Of a DNA stretch of 64,000 bases, positions 13,401-24,149 are shown in pieces (positions within the stretch are counted from its first letter, which is position 1; each line of letters starts with the position of its first letter). The stretch comes from Oscheius onirici (lineage: Eukaryota > Nematoda > Chromadorea > Rhabditida > Rhabditidae), in assembly GCA_932521025.1 (NCBI GenBank), contig OW051473.1, forward strand, positions 3,782,001 through 3,846,000, in the 5' to 3' direction. A model generated the notes under the pieces. That model had not been told where the DNA came from. It searched no databases and was given only the letters and a program-made list of their open reading frames with translations. The translations under genes were made by a program, and so were the position numbers.

Positions 13401-13525
13401 CATGTGATTTGAAAGCGCAAATGTCGTCAAGGAATATATCCTACAAAGTATGTTGTCCTTTAACAAACCTGCCAGACGATACTGTACGGAGAGTGCCAAC
13501 TGGTGTCATGAATTGAATGGTTCAT
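10428..13525 (-). CDS. gar-2: Muscarinic-type acetylcholine receptor (GPCR)
   Basis: Seventeen exons encode about 657 residues. On the minus strand they are 13525-13469, 13357-13256, 13215-13125, 12869-12753, 12650-12452, 12411-12360, 12321-12226, 12187-12122, 12050-11985, 11866-11661, 11619-11427, 11386-11312, 11273-11137, 11098-10913, 10835-10740, 10700-10643 and 10604-10428; all phases close. Seven-helix landmarks are present: IIGNAMV in TM1, LAISDLIIG in TM2, a DRY motif in ITADRYLS after TM3, [11 protein letters not shown] and YYWTTLVAM around TM5, AILWSPYY in TM6 and [10 protein letters not shown] in TM7. The third cytoplasmic loop is very long and Ser/Arg/Glu-rich (exons 7-15), flanked by [13 protein letters not shown] and the [10 protein letters not shown] segment before TM6. 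From memory this matches C. elegans GAR-2, a Gi/o-type muscarinic-like receptor in neurons, better than GAR-1 or GAR-3. The start uses a short first exon ([19 protein letters not shown]) with an Asn glycosylation site; this exon is the least certain part. Confidence 0.9.
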
Positions 13526-16500
13526 GTCTCCTTAATCGATGCACGGGTAGGGAAGTAAATTTCCGGGGAAGGCGCGTTGAGGGTGGTTTCAGAGATGTCA
13601 GAGAAACATTGCACTGAAACAAGAAGAATAGTGAGAAAGATAAAAGTGCAGATAGTTCTTGGATGAAGGTGTCGATAATTGGGAAAAGAACACCTAGATT
13701 AGCAGGAGATAGAAAAGAGGGAGAGCCGGCGAGGCAGGGCGTCGCCAGTGGAAGATAAGAGGATTTCGTATTCGTGGCTGATGGCTTCAGTCAAGAGTCT
13801 GTATTCCTAAGACGGTTAACAATCTTAGAAGCAGACGAAATGTTGCGAACCTATCCCTTTTCTGGGACACATAAATAATTCACTTAATTAACGAGTGCTC
13901 AGCGATTCATATGGAGTAAAACAGATTTTGGCATAGTCGCAGTCTACCACGAAAGCGTCCGCAAATGATCCCTATTAGCCGAGACGGATTGTCAGAGAAA
14001 AGTCGGAGCAATAGAGCCCCCGATCAAAGCCTAATCATTTGACCAATATGATGTAAAGCTGGATTAAGCGAAAAAGAAATTGCTCGGAGGAAAGAGAAGG
14101 AACTTCAACATAGCTGTGGAGGAGCTATAATTCAGTAACTATCGTTTGTTCTTTTTCTGATAACGTACTTAGAGCCAACAAGCCAGTTTGTTATTAGAAT
14201 CAGCCGGTGACGACTAGAGAGTATTAGGACGTCGGTCAAAAGCAGTCATGACTTGAAATAAGGGTCGCCAAGGAGCTCCCTCTGGGGTATAGAACTTTGA
14301 AGTTCATGAGTAGCGCTTATTTATCGATGTAGACTGAAAGAGGCCATAGAGTTTGAGCCATGTAAGGTAATGGGGACAAGGAAGAACAACTCAAGAGGGG
14401 GATAGATTGCGGCGGAGGAATATTCATAGCTTACATTTCTATACCTTAACGGCAAACGTCTCATTACAATATCATTTTGTTCTGTGGGGGGACGAAGAAT
14501 TGGAAGTAAATTGTCAGTTATTCTAGGTAAGAAAGCTGTAAATACAGCGCTGACACCTTTTGGAATGGCCCATTTGACAAACCAAACAGGGAAATAGCTG
14601 GTTAGATTATGACATACGAATTTCAGCGAAGCGGTGATGTGAAAAATATAAATTTCGGGTCAAAACATGATGCCGAGAGAGCAGTGGGTATTTGAGGTCA
14701 GTGGGTCTACTTCGCTGACTTTGAATCAGTCAAAACTACAAATGACATGACGTTGTGGGTTACTGTAGCTCAACAAATGGCTCATAGAGAAGAAGACATC
14801 TGTTCTGCCATAGCTAAGTTAAACCTCCCGGTCTCACAAAAACGCAGACTTGTGTTTTTCTTGGGATTACGATGAGCAATATAGCAATCTTAAAAGATCG
14901 AAAGCAGAGCGTGGTCAAAGATATGGGGCCATCTGACCTATCCATCTCTAAAAGGCAATCTTCATAGAAAGAGAAAGAGAGAGACTTGCAGATTTTGAGA
15001 TTGGCTTAACTACGTAGACTCTTGAAACTAGAAGAAAGACCTTTTCCGCATATACTCTAATCATCTCTGAATGCTAATCCTGTACAAAATACGGTCAAAA
15101 GTTTCAGATATTGGTGGAGAACAGAATGACTCGGAAAGATTAGACCCGATGTGTGCTAGAACGGAAAGTATATTTTTGCTCAGAGCGATTAGGTTCTCGT
15201 TCGGGGACTTTGGGTGGTGGGTGTTCTGGTGCCTCTCCCTATAGATTGCTCCTTTTACTTGGATAATGTTAAATTTGCTTATGCGGCTCACAAAGAGGCC
15301 CAGTGTGAAAACAAGTTGGTCTGTTGACTATTTATCATAAAGTTGAAGACGGAGGAGAAGCCATAAAAAGTTGGGCAGAGGATACTGAGCGGGGAAGTAC
15401 GCGTCAGCTCCCCTTAACTGACAATAGTAGAGCTACTCGTGGTAACCTCGCTGACCTCTGTTAGCCACCATTCGATGAAGCGAAATTGAATCTTGCTCTA
15501 AACTCGGAGAGAGAGTGAGGAGAGCTTCAACCCGCCTCTCAAAGACCACAAGTTTCACACCAATTACATCATTCGTCGTCCGAAGAAAACGCAAAGACGC
15601 AGTCATTCACCTGGTTCTTAATGGGTGCTATGACAATAGAGGCCAGATTGTTCCGAACACTAAAACATTATGGGTTCGGACGACAAGCTTAAACGTATCA
15701 CGGCAACAGCGCGAGCAAGTGGATTGAGGATTATTGCGGTTTTGCCATAATATCAGGAAAAGAGTCGCATTTGGCAAAAGACCTCCGGAACCGACATTGC
15801 AAAAAGCAATAGATCGGGTCACGGATGGTTAAAGGCATCCGGAACTATTCACAAAATGAGTGACATCTTCAGTTGACCCAAAGTTCCAAAAAGTTCTAAC
15901 CCAAAGTTGCTTCAAAACGGAATCTGCTATATATGTGTGAGGGTGTCAGAGGTAGTTCATCTTGCGCTAATAAGCAATTCAAACAGAACATTATGTGGCG
16001 ACACAGAGCATATAATCTTCTGCAATGGTTTTCACGCACACAAACACCTGATCGCAACAAATTATCGGATATATTGAGCAAAAAGCACGAAGAAGTAAAT
16101 TTTAGGACAACATAGACGAGGATCATGCTAATAGTGGGATAGAATACACCATGGTGAGTATCAGCCAACTGACATTTCAATGAAAAGATGGAGCTCCTGA
16201 ATATGCATTTTGAAAGGCAAACGCGGAACTTGTCAAGCTCTGTTTGATGATCAGTAACTACCAGACTAGATGCTAAAGCAGTTTATCTACATTTGTAAAC
16301 ACTAAACTACGCTGTTTTAAGTCCCGTAAAGAAGCTAGCTGAGCTTTGAACAAGATATCAAATGTCAACCACTACCATGTTTGCCGTTGAAAAGAACATC
16401 GCAAAACACAAAGGAACTCTGACATTAGGAAAACTCTTCATACTAATCGCTTGAAAATTTTCATGAAATGTAGTCAGGCACAAAAGGAATAGTGATGTTA

Positions 16501-17181
16501 TGATGTATATGGTCGGCTGAATAGTGATGTTCGTAAATGAAGCAGAACATTCCGACGCTACAGTTCACTTTCAATAAAAGTAGGAACAAATTTTATAATA
16601 AGGTAAAGCATGGAAAACAACTAAAAAGACTTTTCTTTGCCTTTGAGTGTAGATGGAAGCTTCATTCAGTGGATCTAATCGGGCGTCGTCAGTGGCTGCT
16701 TCGTCTTTCCAGTATCCTAGTTCTCGAGCACTGGCAGGGGGACAGAAGTCGCGAAAGATAAAGAACGCGAGTTCCATATAAAATGAGCATCTGAGAGAAT
16801 TAAATTTTGCAAGTGGTAAGCAAGCATAATCCCTCTGAGATGGAACAGAATGTGTTCCTGATTGCTCTTTGTTGACGTGAAGACGCCTGCCGTCTGCCGC
16901 CATCTTCGAAACGAAGTACAGTCAGTTCAGAACTTTATTATTATTAGCACTCAGATGTTTCATGGATCCATTGAAGAAATCTAAGAAAAATGGCGGTGAC
17001 AGAGTGAAAACGCACGGAAAAATAATTTGTAGCGAAAGAAGGACTAACGCTTGACGTAGATTTTTTTTGGAGAGAATAGATTTGAAACAGTAAGAAAGAG
17101 TTCGATTTTTACACTCGTTGGTGAATACGGCACGGCTCTAGGAAAGAGGGGCACAGAGAGAAAGAAGTAGAAAGAAAAGGC
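13526..17181. other. Putative gar-2 upstream region, no gene
   Basis: This 3.7 kb lies between the start of gar-2 and the 3' end of dim-1, both on the minus strand, so it should hold the gar-2 promoter. The plus strand is purine-rich with several GA runs (for example 14967-14983). No open frame (longest 110 codons at 16571-16903) shows a domain, and I found no RNA gene. Confidence 0.45.
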
Positions 17182-18853
17182 TTAAGCGTCGCTGTTGTCA
17201 TCAGCTCCGTCGTCCATGGGTCCTGAAACCAAAGTTTTTAGCTGCGATGTACAGTTTCAAAACAGCTAGGAACATGCACCTAAAAAAAACCCAAAGCCTT
17301 TCGAGACAAAGAAACTAAAAGACAGGTCACACAGGACAGGAGATTTTCTGTACCTTATTCGTCATTATCGCCTGAAAACGTGGACAATACAATGAAAAGA
17401 CAAGGACAAATTTAAAGTAAATGTTACTAACCTTCGATGTTGAGTGTAAGTTCGACGTTGGCTTCTCCGGCGTCATTCTTAATATTACATGTGTAGGTAC
17501 CAGAATCCTTGGCCTTGTAGTTCTGAAAGCACTTTTCTTTGCAGTTCGAAAAGAGCAAATACCTTGAGCTCAAGGGTGGCGGTATATGTGTTGCTTCCAC
17601 CATCGGAGGAGGTAGTGAACTTGATCCTTGAGGACTCCTTCATCTTCTTTCCTTTGGGATTGATCCAGATGACTTCGGGATTGCGGTCAGCCTGGTATCC
17701 AATATCGAAAACAATAGCCGGATCTCCAGAGTCGGAGGTCTTTTGGAGAATTTGGGGTTTGCGGGTGAAGGTGGGAGCTCCTTGGGGAACTAAACAAATG
17801 TATGTTCAGAAAGAAAAGTTTACGCGACCTTCGAACTTGACAGTGAATGTGGCGGTAAGTTTTCCAGAGTCGTTCTTGGCTGTGCAGACAAACTGTCCGG
17901 CGTCCTTTTCCTTTGTGGGGTCCTACAAAATACGATCATCAAATGGAGAAAATGTTGCTACCTTGATTTCCAAAGCGGAATAGAAGACCTGGTTGGGCTC
18001 CTCACGGAGGACAACCTGGATCCGGTCGGAAGGCGAAACAATCTCGTCACCCTAAAATTGTTTACTCATTTATCAAGTTTTTGTACAAACCTTGCTCCAG
18101 ACGAAAACTGGCTTCAAGATAGACTTGGCTCTGAATTCCATAACCATAACCTGTCCATCATCACGGGAAGAGATCTGGGGCTTTTCAACAAAGGTAGGAG
18201 AAGAGAATCCTACACAATGTTGTCTTACTCTACCAAAAGTTTACTTACCGGTAAGCTTGAGGTTGAAGTTGGCATTTCCCTTTCCGTGAGGATTGACGAT
18301 AGCGCATCTGTAAGCTCCAGCATCGGAATCTGCCAAATCCTTGATGGTGAGGATAGCGCTGTACTGGTCAGATCCTCTGTTGTCAAGCTTCAGAGAGAAT
18401 CGTCCGTCCTGCTTGACTTCTTTCTGAAGGTACGGTTTATCAGTTACATCCTATTAGAAATTGTTTAGCAAGGCGCACTTTCTCAAGTGGCGGGCTTTCA
18501 AGCGACGGCGGCTATATTTGTTCGCAATGATGCCAACTGTTGGAAACTTATCGCAGCTCGCAGTTTTTATAAAGCAGCCGCTGACGAGCACTTTAAGCAG
18601 AGCACGAGCATCTACCCTCTCGCCTTTAGACGCTGCTGTTGACTGTGCTTGCAAAAACGAAAAGGTAATGCCGGGAAATTGCGAATTCTATAAGGGTTTT
18701 TGCTGCAAATCTGCTTTGAAAAGTACTTACGTTGTCATAGAACCACTTGATTTCGGGCTTGGGATTGGCATCGACGTAGCATTCCAGCTCCAAGCTGCCA
18801 TCCTCATTCTGCCTGGCCACTGGCTGTTGCGGGAAGTGAGGGGCCTTGGACAT
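17182..18853 (-). CDS. dim-1: DIM-1-like muscle protein with three Ig domains
   Basis: Seven common exons are 18853-18731, 18450-18249, 18209-18091, 18051-17962, 17922-17829, 17789-17563 and 17522-17432. They are followed by one of two last exons: 17371-17355 (tail GDNDE) or 17222-17182 (tail [13 protein letters not shown]). The first form is about 320 residues. It starts [15 protein letters not shown] and carries three I-set immunoglobulin domains at about 3-108, 109-208 and 209-315, each with the expected Cys and Trp (for example IKWFYDN, DAGAYRC, DAGQFVC, DSGTYTC). The start and domain order match, from memory, the short isoform of C. elegans DIM-1, which helps keep thin filaments attached in body-wall muscle. 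An acceptor TTTTCAG ends just before the start codon (exon begins at 18858), consistent with trans-splicing. No long-isoform exons were found upstream. Confidence 0.88.
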
Positions 18854-18858
18854 CCCGG

Positions 18859-21200
18859 CTGAAAACAAGATGTTCGGGCTTTAGTCGGGATCAGGGAACA
18901 AATGTCAAAATGTTTTGCAGGGTACTAGTCGTGGCAAAAATAATCGCAGGCGCGAGATGACTAAGATTCCGAATCAAATGGACAATACGCTACATTTTCG
19001 GACATGATCGGAATCAATAGGTGAAAATAGCAACTGGGGTAGCAAGAGTGGGCAACAGGAACGGTGTAGGCGGCTGGCAGCGGAGCAACAACCCAACAGA
19101 TGACGCCTCTGTTAAGACTGCAAGTCATGTAAATAGGCTCGTAAAGAAATTTCCTGAGTCAAGCTCAAGTTCTAATTGTTAGATCCACTTGCGCCACACA
19201 TCCCACATGAACTAGACTCTTATTTGTTCTAGGTGTTTGGATATCGCAACATCACTCGAGGACTCTATGCGGCATATCTTTTTGTAACTTCGGTTCATAT
19301 CCCACCAAGAGAAATACCAAAGATCTGAGAGAAATTTCAAAAAGTTCAAGGCAATGTTGTGCTCAGCTGACGCGAAATGAATTTAGGTGCCTATGCAAGA
19401 GAAGATAACTTGAGACGATTGAATCAACTGATGGCCCGCTACCACCTTGATGGCTTCGAGTAGAAGAAAGGATGTATGTGAAATTGAGCTGTGAATAGCT
19501 TGGACTAAAGTGAAGCGGCGGTCACTTGGCACGCCAGTTCTCGACTCTGTGGGACCGCCGTCTCTGCCGCGCGTTACACCACAGGCGCCCACGCCTTGAG
19601 AAATTATAGAACCTCGCTCCTCCTCTCAAAATGAAAACATCAAAATATCGGTAACAATGATAAACAAGTAAATCGTTTTATTTAACTTTGGAAAGACTAA
19701 ACTCTGGGTGTCTCCTCTTTACAGTCTGCGCGCTGAAAAACCGGAAAATCGGCTTGAAACTAACTGGGCAGTCTATATGCACTTTATCACCTCATTTTGC
19801 TTGAAAGCAATAGCTGACAATAGCGGAACACAACTATCGAAATGGCTCGTTTGCTTAATGAAAAGGATTTGCGTCCAAAAGTTTTGCCTTGAGCGCACCA
19901 CGATAATTGCTGCCAATCGGCCTTACCCACAATCTTATGCCAAAGTTTGTAGCAAAAAACATCTCGTTCACAAGAGACTGAGTAAAGATGAGGACGACGA
20001 GAATAGAACAAGAAACACGTTGAAAAGGAAGGACACACTAGGATTATAGGAGCAGAACGCATTGGGAGGCGCGCCTCGGAAAACAAATATTGCCATGCAC
20101 CGTGTACTTGAGCCGACCCGTTAAACTTTCTAAACTTCAAAGCTGTAACTAAACTGAAATATGATACCAAGGTTTTTCACTGTTTCTGGCGGAAAAACGA
20201 ATCTATGCAAAAGGTCAGACCCCTGAAGTGTGCAAAACAGTGGCATCCTTTCTGTGTTATGGAGTGCCCGAATATTATTAGAATGGGAGCACTTCTGAAA
20301 GATGAAAATGTACTAATCTTTGTACTACATACTCTACATTGCGAGTTGTGCTAGGACACATGGTTTTTTGACTGAACGATGTTAAAGCGACTGAAACCTA
20401 CAGTGTCAAAACCATACTCATAGATAATATCAAGCAAAAGTAATCTCATTTCCAAAAGACTGAAAAATCCGCTCTGTATATCGACAGTCGTTTTTCCGTA
20501 TATCACTTCTTAATTGAGTCAACTGCAACTTAGAACAGTCTCAGAACATGAAATATTGTTGCGAGAAATGTCAGATTAGGAGAAATGGTTGTGGTTGGTT
20601 TACAACATCCACTCCTCCTACACTCGAAGCAGCTGACGCCGTGGAGGTATTGGAGGCATCGCCCAACGATCACCGCTGCCATCCGCTGTTGCCGCGGGGG
20701 GACTACAGCTCGATGTTCAAAACCACCCCCGCTTGTCTGCTACAAGTGAGGGAAGACTAACTTAAATATAATATGTCTTTTTTTCTCTAAAGTAGCATGC
20801 TGATAAATGCGAAGTAGACACGAACAAACATATGGCAGACATTATTCTATGGATGTTTCCCGTTCCAAACAGATGTGAGCAGCATTTAGCCCATCAGCTT
20901 GCTGGGCTGAGAAAAAGATCGTCCCGCAAACATTTCCAAGAACAACTGTGGAATACTACACTGAACACACTGCTAAGAAGATCGTGTGCCGTGAAAAAGA
21001 CAAGGAACGTATTACTCAAAGCGAGCGGCTGTTGCAATCCTTCTCTAACTAATGGGCAAGGCAACTAAGCTATTCAGGAAAAATACCTTGGAATAAAAAC
21101 AAAAGTATATATTAGATGCGCGAGTAGCGCTACTCTTCACGGAAGCCGGTCTGTGGCGCGCGGATTACTTCAATCCTTTGGATATGACCGCTAAATAGCT
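18859..21200. other. Region upstream of dim-1, no gene
   Basis: Presumed promoter of dim-1 plus the 3' flank of the acidic-protein gene. Short open frames on both strands near 19708-20170 overlap each other and have no domain, so I do not call them genes. Confidence 0.45.
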
Positions 21201-22148
21201 TTAAATGCAATATTCTAGTTGGTACGTGGGTTTTTTGAAAGAAGAAAACAATAAAAACTCACGTATCCATCTCACTCGTTGAATGTATCGTGGTGGACTG
21301 GGAGGTGGATCAACTGTTTCTTCTACGACTGGTGGGTTGTTTTCCGTGTTTGGTGCTGTCCCTTCTGACAAATCTTGTGTAGGTTGCACTTCTGTTGTCT
21401 GTGGCTTCTCAGAGAGTCTTCTTTGTAGACTCAACTTGGCGGGTTCGACAATTGTCATCTCAGAAGGTTCACTTCCAGCTCTTCGTTCCATTTGACTTTT
21501 TGTCATGGCACCGCAGAAAATATATTGTTTAGCATTATTGATTTCGCTCTCATTCCGTAGAAGTGGAGAAACTGAGCCTTCGTTTTGTCCAATATTGTCC
21601 TCAATATGGCTCCAAGCAATCGGACTTTCCTTATTGCTCAACTGCGAGGAGTCAACTTCCATTGGAACAATGGAATAGTTGTCCAATCTTCCTGCAGTTT
21701 CTGATTCTCCATATGGCGAGACCTCTGTGAATCCAGGGAATGGTGCTACCGGAAGAGGTATGTCGTGTATTAGTCTTATTCTTGGCTGCGGTTTTGCATA
21801 GTTCTCCTCTTCGTCGTCATCTACAATTTCTCCTTCTTCCAGCTCATCATCTGCGTTAGCTGAAGCTTTAGGCTCCCATTCGGCGTCTTCATCGTGGTCG
21901 TTCTCCTCCGTTTCCATGTACATATCTATATTGGCTACCCGTCTTGCCTCTGGGTCCTCTTCCACTCTGTCTCCTTCGACTATTTTTGCATTTGATGACC
22001 GGAGGTGTGCTGCTTTGCGTGTTCGCTTTACTCCGGCTCTCATGTAAGCTGGAACGTACTCTGTATCACTCTCCGAACCACTATCCCGTTTTCGCCGTCC
22101 GTATTGTCGTCCACCTCGTACCGTACCCGATCCACGACCTTTCGGCAT
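21201..22148 (-). CDS. Acidic hypothetical protein, probably nuclear
   Basis: Two exons, 22148-21263 and 21214-21201, joined over a 48-nt intron, give 299 resid ues ending RWIQYCI. I do not recognise the family. The N-terminus is basic and Arg/Gly-rich (PKGRGSGTVRGGRQYGRRKR), followed by a Ser/Asp/Glu segment, a strongly acidic stretch near residues 78-115 (EENDHDED, DELEEGEIVDDDEEE) and a long polar, probably disordered region with a Pro-rich end (PPPSPPRY). The composition suggests a nuclear or RNA/chromatin-associated protein, but that is inference. The gene begins only 135 bp after the CRP/MLP stop codon, with an acceptor at 22157-22159 directly upstream of its ATG, so it may be the second gene of an operon. 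Confidence 0.75.
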   Translation of the reverse strand: MPKGRGSGTVRGGRQYGRRKRDSGSESDTEYVPAYMRAGVKRTRKAAHLRSSNAKIVEGDRVEEDPEARRVANIDMYMETEENDHDEDAEWEPKASANADDELEEGEIVDDDEEENYAKPQPRIRLIHDIPLPVAPFPGFTEVSPYGESETAGRLDNYSIVPMEVDSSQLSNKESPIAWSHIEDNIGQNEGSVSPLLRNESEINNAKQYIFCGAMTKSQMERRAGSEPSEMTIVEPAKLSLQRRLSEKPQTTEVQPTQDLSEGTAPNTENNPPVVEETVDPPPSPPRYIQRVRWIREFLLFSSFKKPTYQLEYCI

Positions 22149-22200
22149 ACCAGACCCTGATTAGTTAAATACAAGAGGAAATTACTAAAATTTAGGTAAA

Positions 22201-22217
22201 CAGTTAGATGCTAACTG
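22201..22217 (-). promoter_or_regulatory. Intercistronic hairpin, possible operon signal
   Basis: A perfect 7-bp inverted repeat (CAGTTAG-atg-CTAACTG) lies between the poly(A) signal of the LIM gene and the acceptor site of the acidic gene, about 45 bp before that acceptor on the minus strand. In C. elegans operons a stem-loop and U-rich element sit in this position. Confidence 0.4.
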
Positions 22218-22252
22218 TGAAGGTGCATCATATAACACGAGTACAAAAATTC

Positions 22253-22258
22253 TTTATT
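22253..22258 (-). terminator. Poly(A) signal, LIM-domain gene
   Basis: AATAAA on the minus strand lies 25 bp after the LIM-gene stop and about 95 bp before the acceptor of the downstream gene. Confidence 0.6.
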
Positions 22259-22282
22259 AGAGTACATATATGCCATTATAGT

Positions 22283-23569
22283 TTACTGATGAAGTTGAAG
22301 GATTCCAGCACCGATTCCATGGCCATATCCCTTAGGCCCGAAGGCTCGGGCGTAGCAATCTGAGGAAGTTTTTGCACCGTGGTTTCAAGTAAACAGTAAT
22401 GATAGTCAACAACTTACTGTTGCAATAGAGCTCTCCCTGTCGTTCGCACATTGTTCTTGACTCGAGACGTTTGTTACAGGCGGAGCAAACAAAACAAGTG
22501 TTTTTGTGCCAGACCTAAAGGATAGTTTGCGAGGACCGAGTCTCTGCTTACAGTTCCAGCAGCCACAATCTTTTCAGCTTCGTATACAGTTTTGGAACAC
22601 TTTCCACAAGTCAACTTCTTCGGAGTCTGTGGGACTGAAAACGGTCGAACGCGAGGAGTCTCATCCTGAAAAATGATTGTTCTAGTGACAGTTGTACTAC
22701 TATACCAGCAGTGGTGAAGCGTACTTGGAAGACCGCGCCGGAATAGTAGTTGCGGGAACATAGACTGCAATTCATTTATCGAACAGCTGTGAAAAACAAA
22801 GCGGGCCTCCCTGAACGGCGGGTGAGGCAGCGCCTACCGGTTAGCGGATCGATAGACGCAGGCTCTGCTCAGTATTTCTAATTATGGCTTATTGCTGCCA
22901 ACTAGTGATAATGTCAGGTGCCTAACTATAAACTCACATTGCTCGGCTGCAATCGTTCTCTCGGTGTCAATACGTGTCTAAACAATGGGGATCGTAAATG
23001 AGCTGCTAATTGCTTACTGGGTGAATGGTCGATTCCACACGATTATTTTTATAAATTATCGCGTTAGAATCTCTAGAGAAGGTGGTCGATTCCACACGAT
23101 TATTTTTATAAATTATCGCGTTAGAATCTCTAGAGACGCCGTAGCTGATCGATGAAGTGACGGGATTGCTCCTGTCCTGAAAGCAGCGAAACTGAAAAAG
23201 TGTGCGTTTGAGGAAAAATGGAGCCCTGCCTGGTGCTCAGAAGAGCCAATACCGCTTGATAAAATGCCCGCTCCTACGCCATAGCCAACACCCTTAGGGC
23301 CGAAAAGAAGTCGATGACAGTGAGTACAATAAGGCTAAAAAGGACAGCATCTATTGATAGGGCAGCACCTCACTGACCTTGCCATCGTGGTCGCAGCAGT
23401 TTCTGCTGTCCAGTCCACGTGCACAGTCTATGTTACCTGGGAAACAACACAAAATGTTTTCGGAGAATTGCTTACTGCAGGTGAAACAGTGGCGATGGAA
23501 ATGTTTTCCAATTGCTTGAATACTCTCGGCAAAGTATACGGGGAGAGTGCATTTGCTACAGCGATTCAT
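22283..23569 (-). CDS. mlp-1: CRP/MLP-type double LIM protein
   Basis: Seven exons (23569-23476, 23436-23378, 23334-23253, 22764-22706, 22665-22552, 22514-22418, 22359-22283) encode 193 residues, the usual length of cysteine- and glycine-rich proteins. LIM1 starts at Cys4 (CSKC) and LIM2 at about Cys118 (CGKC). Each is followed by the family's Gly-rich signature: [12 protein letters not shown] after LIM1 and [12 protein letters not shown] after LIM2. CRP/MLP proteins act at Z-discs/dense bodies and in the nucleus of muscle cells. Ligand spacing is unusual in both domains: C-x4-C instead of C-x2-C in LIM1 (CFTCSNIDC) and H-x3-C instead of H-x2-C in LIM2 (HKNTC). The linker exon 22764-22706 is chosen because it is the only one that keeps phase. 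The symbol is the likely ortholog by architecture, not proven. Confidence 0.82.
23026..23136. repeat. Two-copy tandem repeat, 57-bp period
   Basis: Two units starting at 23026 and 23083 are identical over about 54 bp (TGGTCGATTCCACACGATT... through CTCTAGAGA). They lie in the long intron between the LIM1 and linker exons of the CRP/MLP gene. Perfect identity suggests a recent duplication. Confidence 0.9.
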
Positions 23570-24149
23570 TCTGAACAGAGAATAGAAGTAGAACGAGAAA
23601 GAGATACGATCAAGAAGAGAAAAATGTTTTGAATGGTCTACGCGATGGCTTGAAACGTTTCTTGCTAACTATTCTGGAGTTAATTGCCATGAAACCGGAA
23701 CAAATCGCTCTCACCCAGAAACTATATCCGTAAGCTATGACCAAAAAAAGAACGCCAACAAAAACGAGAAGATCTTTGTGAGGCTGGTTTCTTGTTGAAA
23801 GGGGAAGCGATTTCGCTTATCTCGCGTCGGGGATTGAAGGTATGAACCGCTATGGAATGTTGCGTGCAACCCTCTCTCGACCGGTCATTTGCATATTTCT
23901 CTAAGTGTAGAAAGACAGGTCGCTTCTCGAACGGATGACGGTTGACAGCTGATGAATCGGCAGCGGAGACGAACGAAGACGATATCGTTCGTAAAGACTT
24001 AGCTATAAAATCCTCGAAATGCGGATGACTACAGACTAGGAGAAGAGAAGACAGGTTTGGTATTGGAACAGATTTATTGCCTGTGGCGAAGGACTGTTAA
24101 TGTGCATTATACTTGAAAGTGAGTATCGTGTAGGTGAGAACTGATTGAA
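23570..24149. other. Region upstream of CRP/MLP gene, no gene
   Basis: This 580-bp gap lies between the RhoGEF stop and the CRP/MLP start, both on the minus strand. A TTCAG acceptor sits one base before the CRP/MLP start codon. No gene was seen. Confidence 0.5.
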
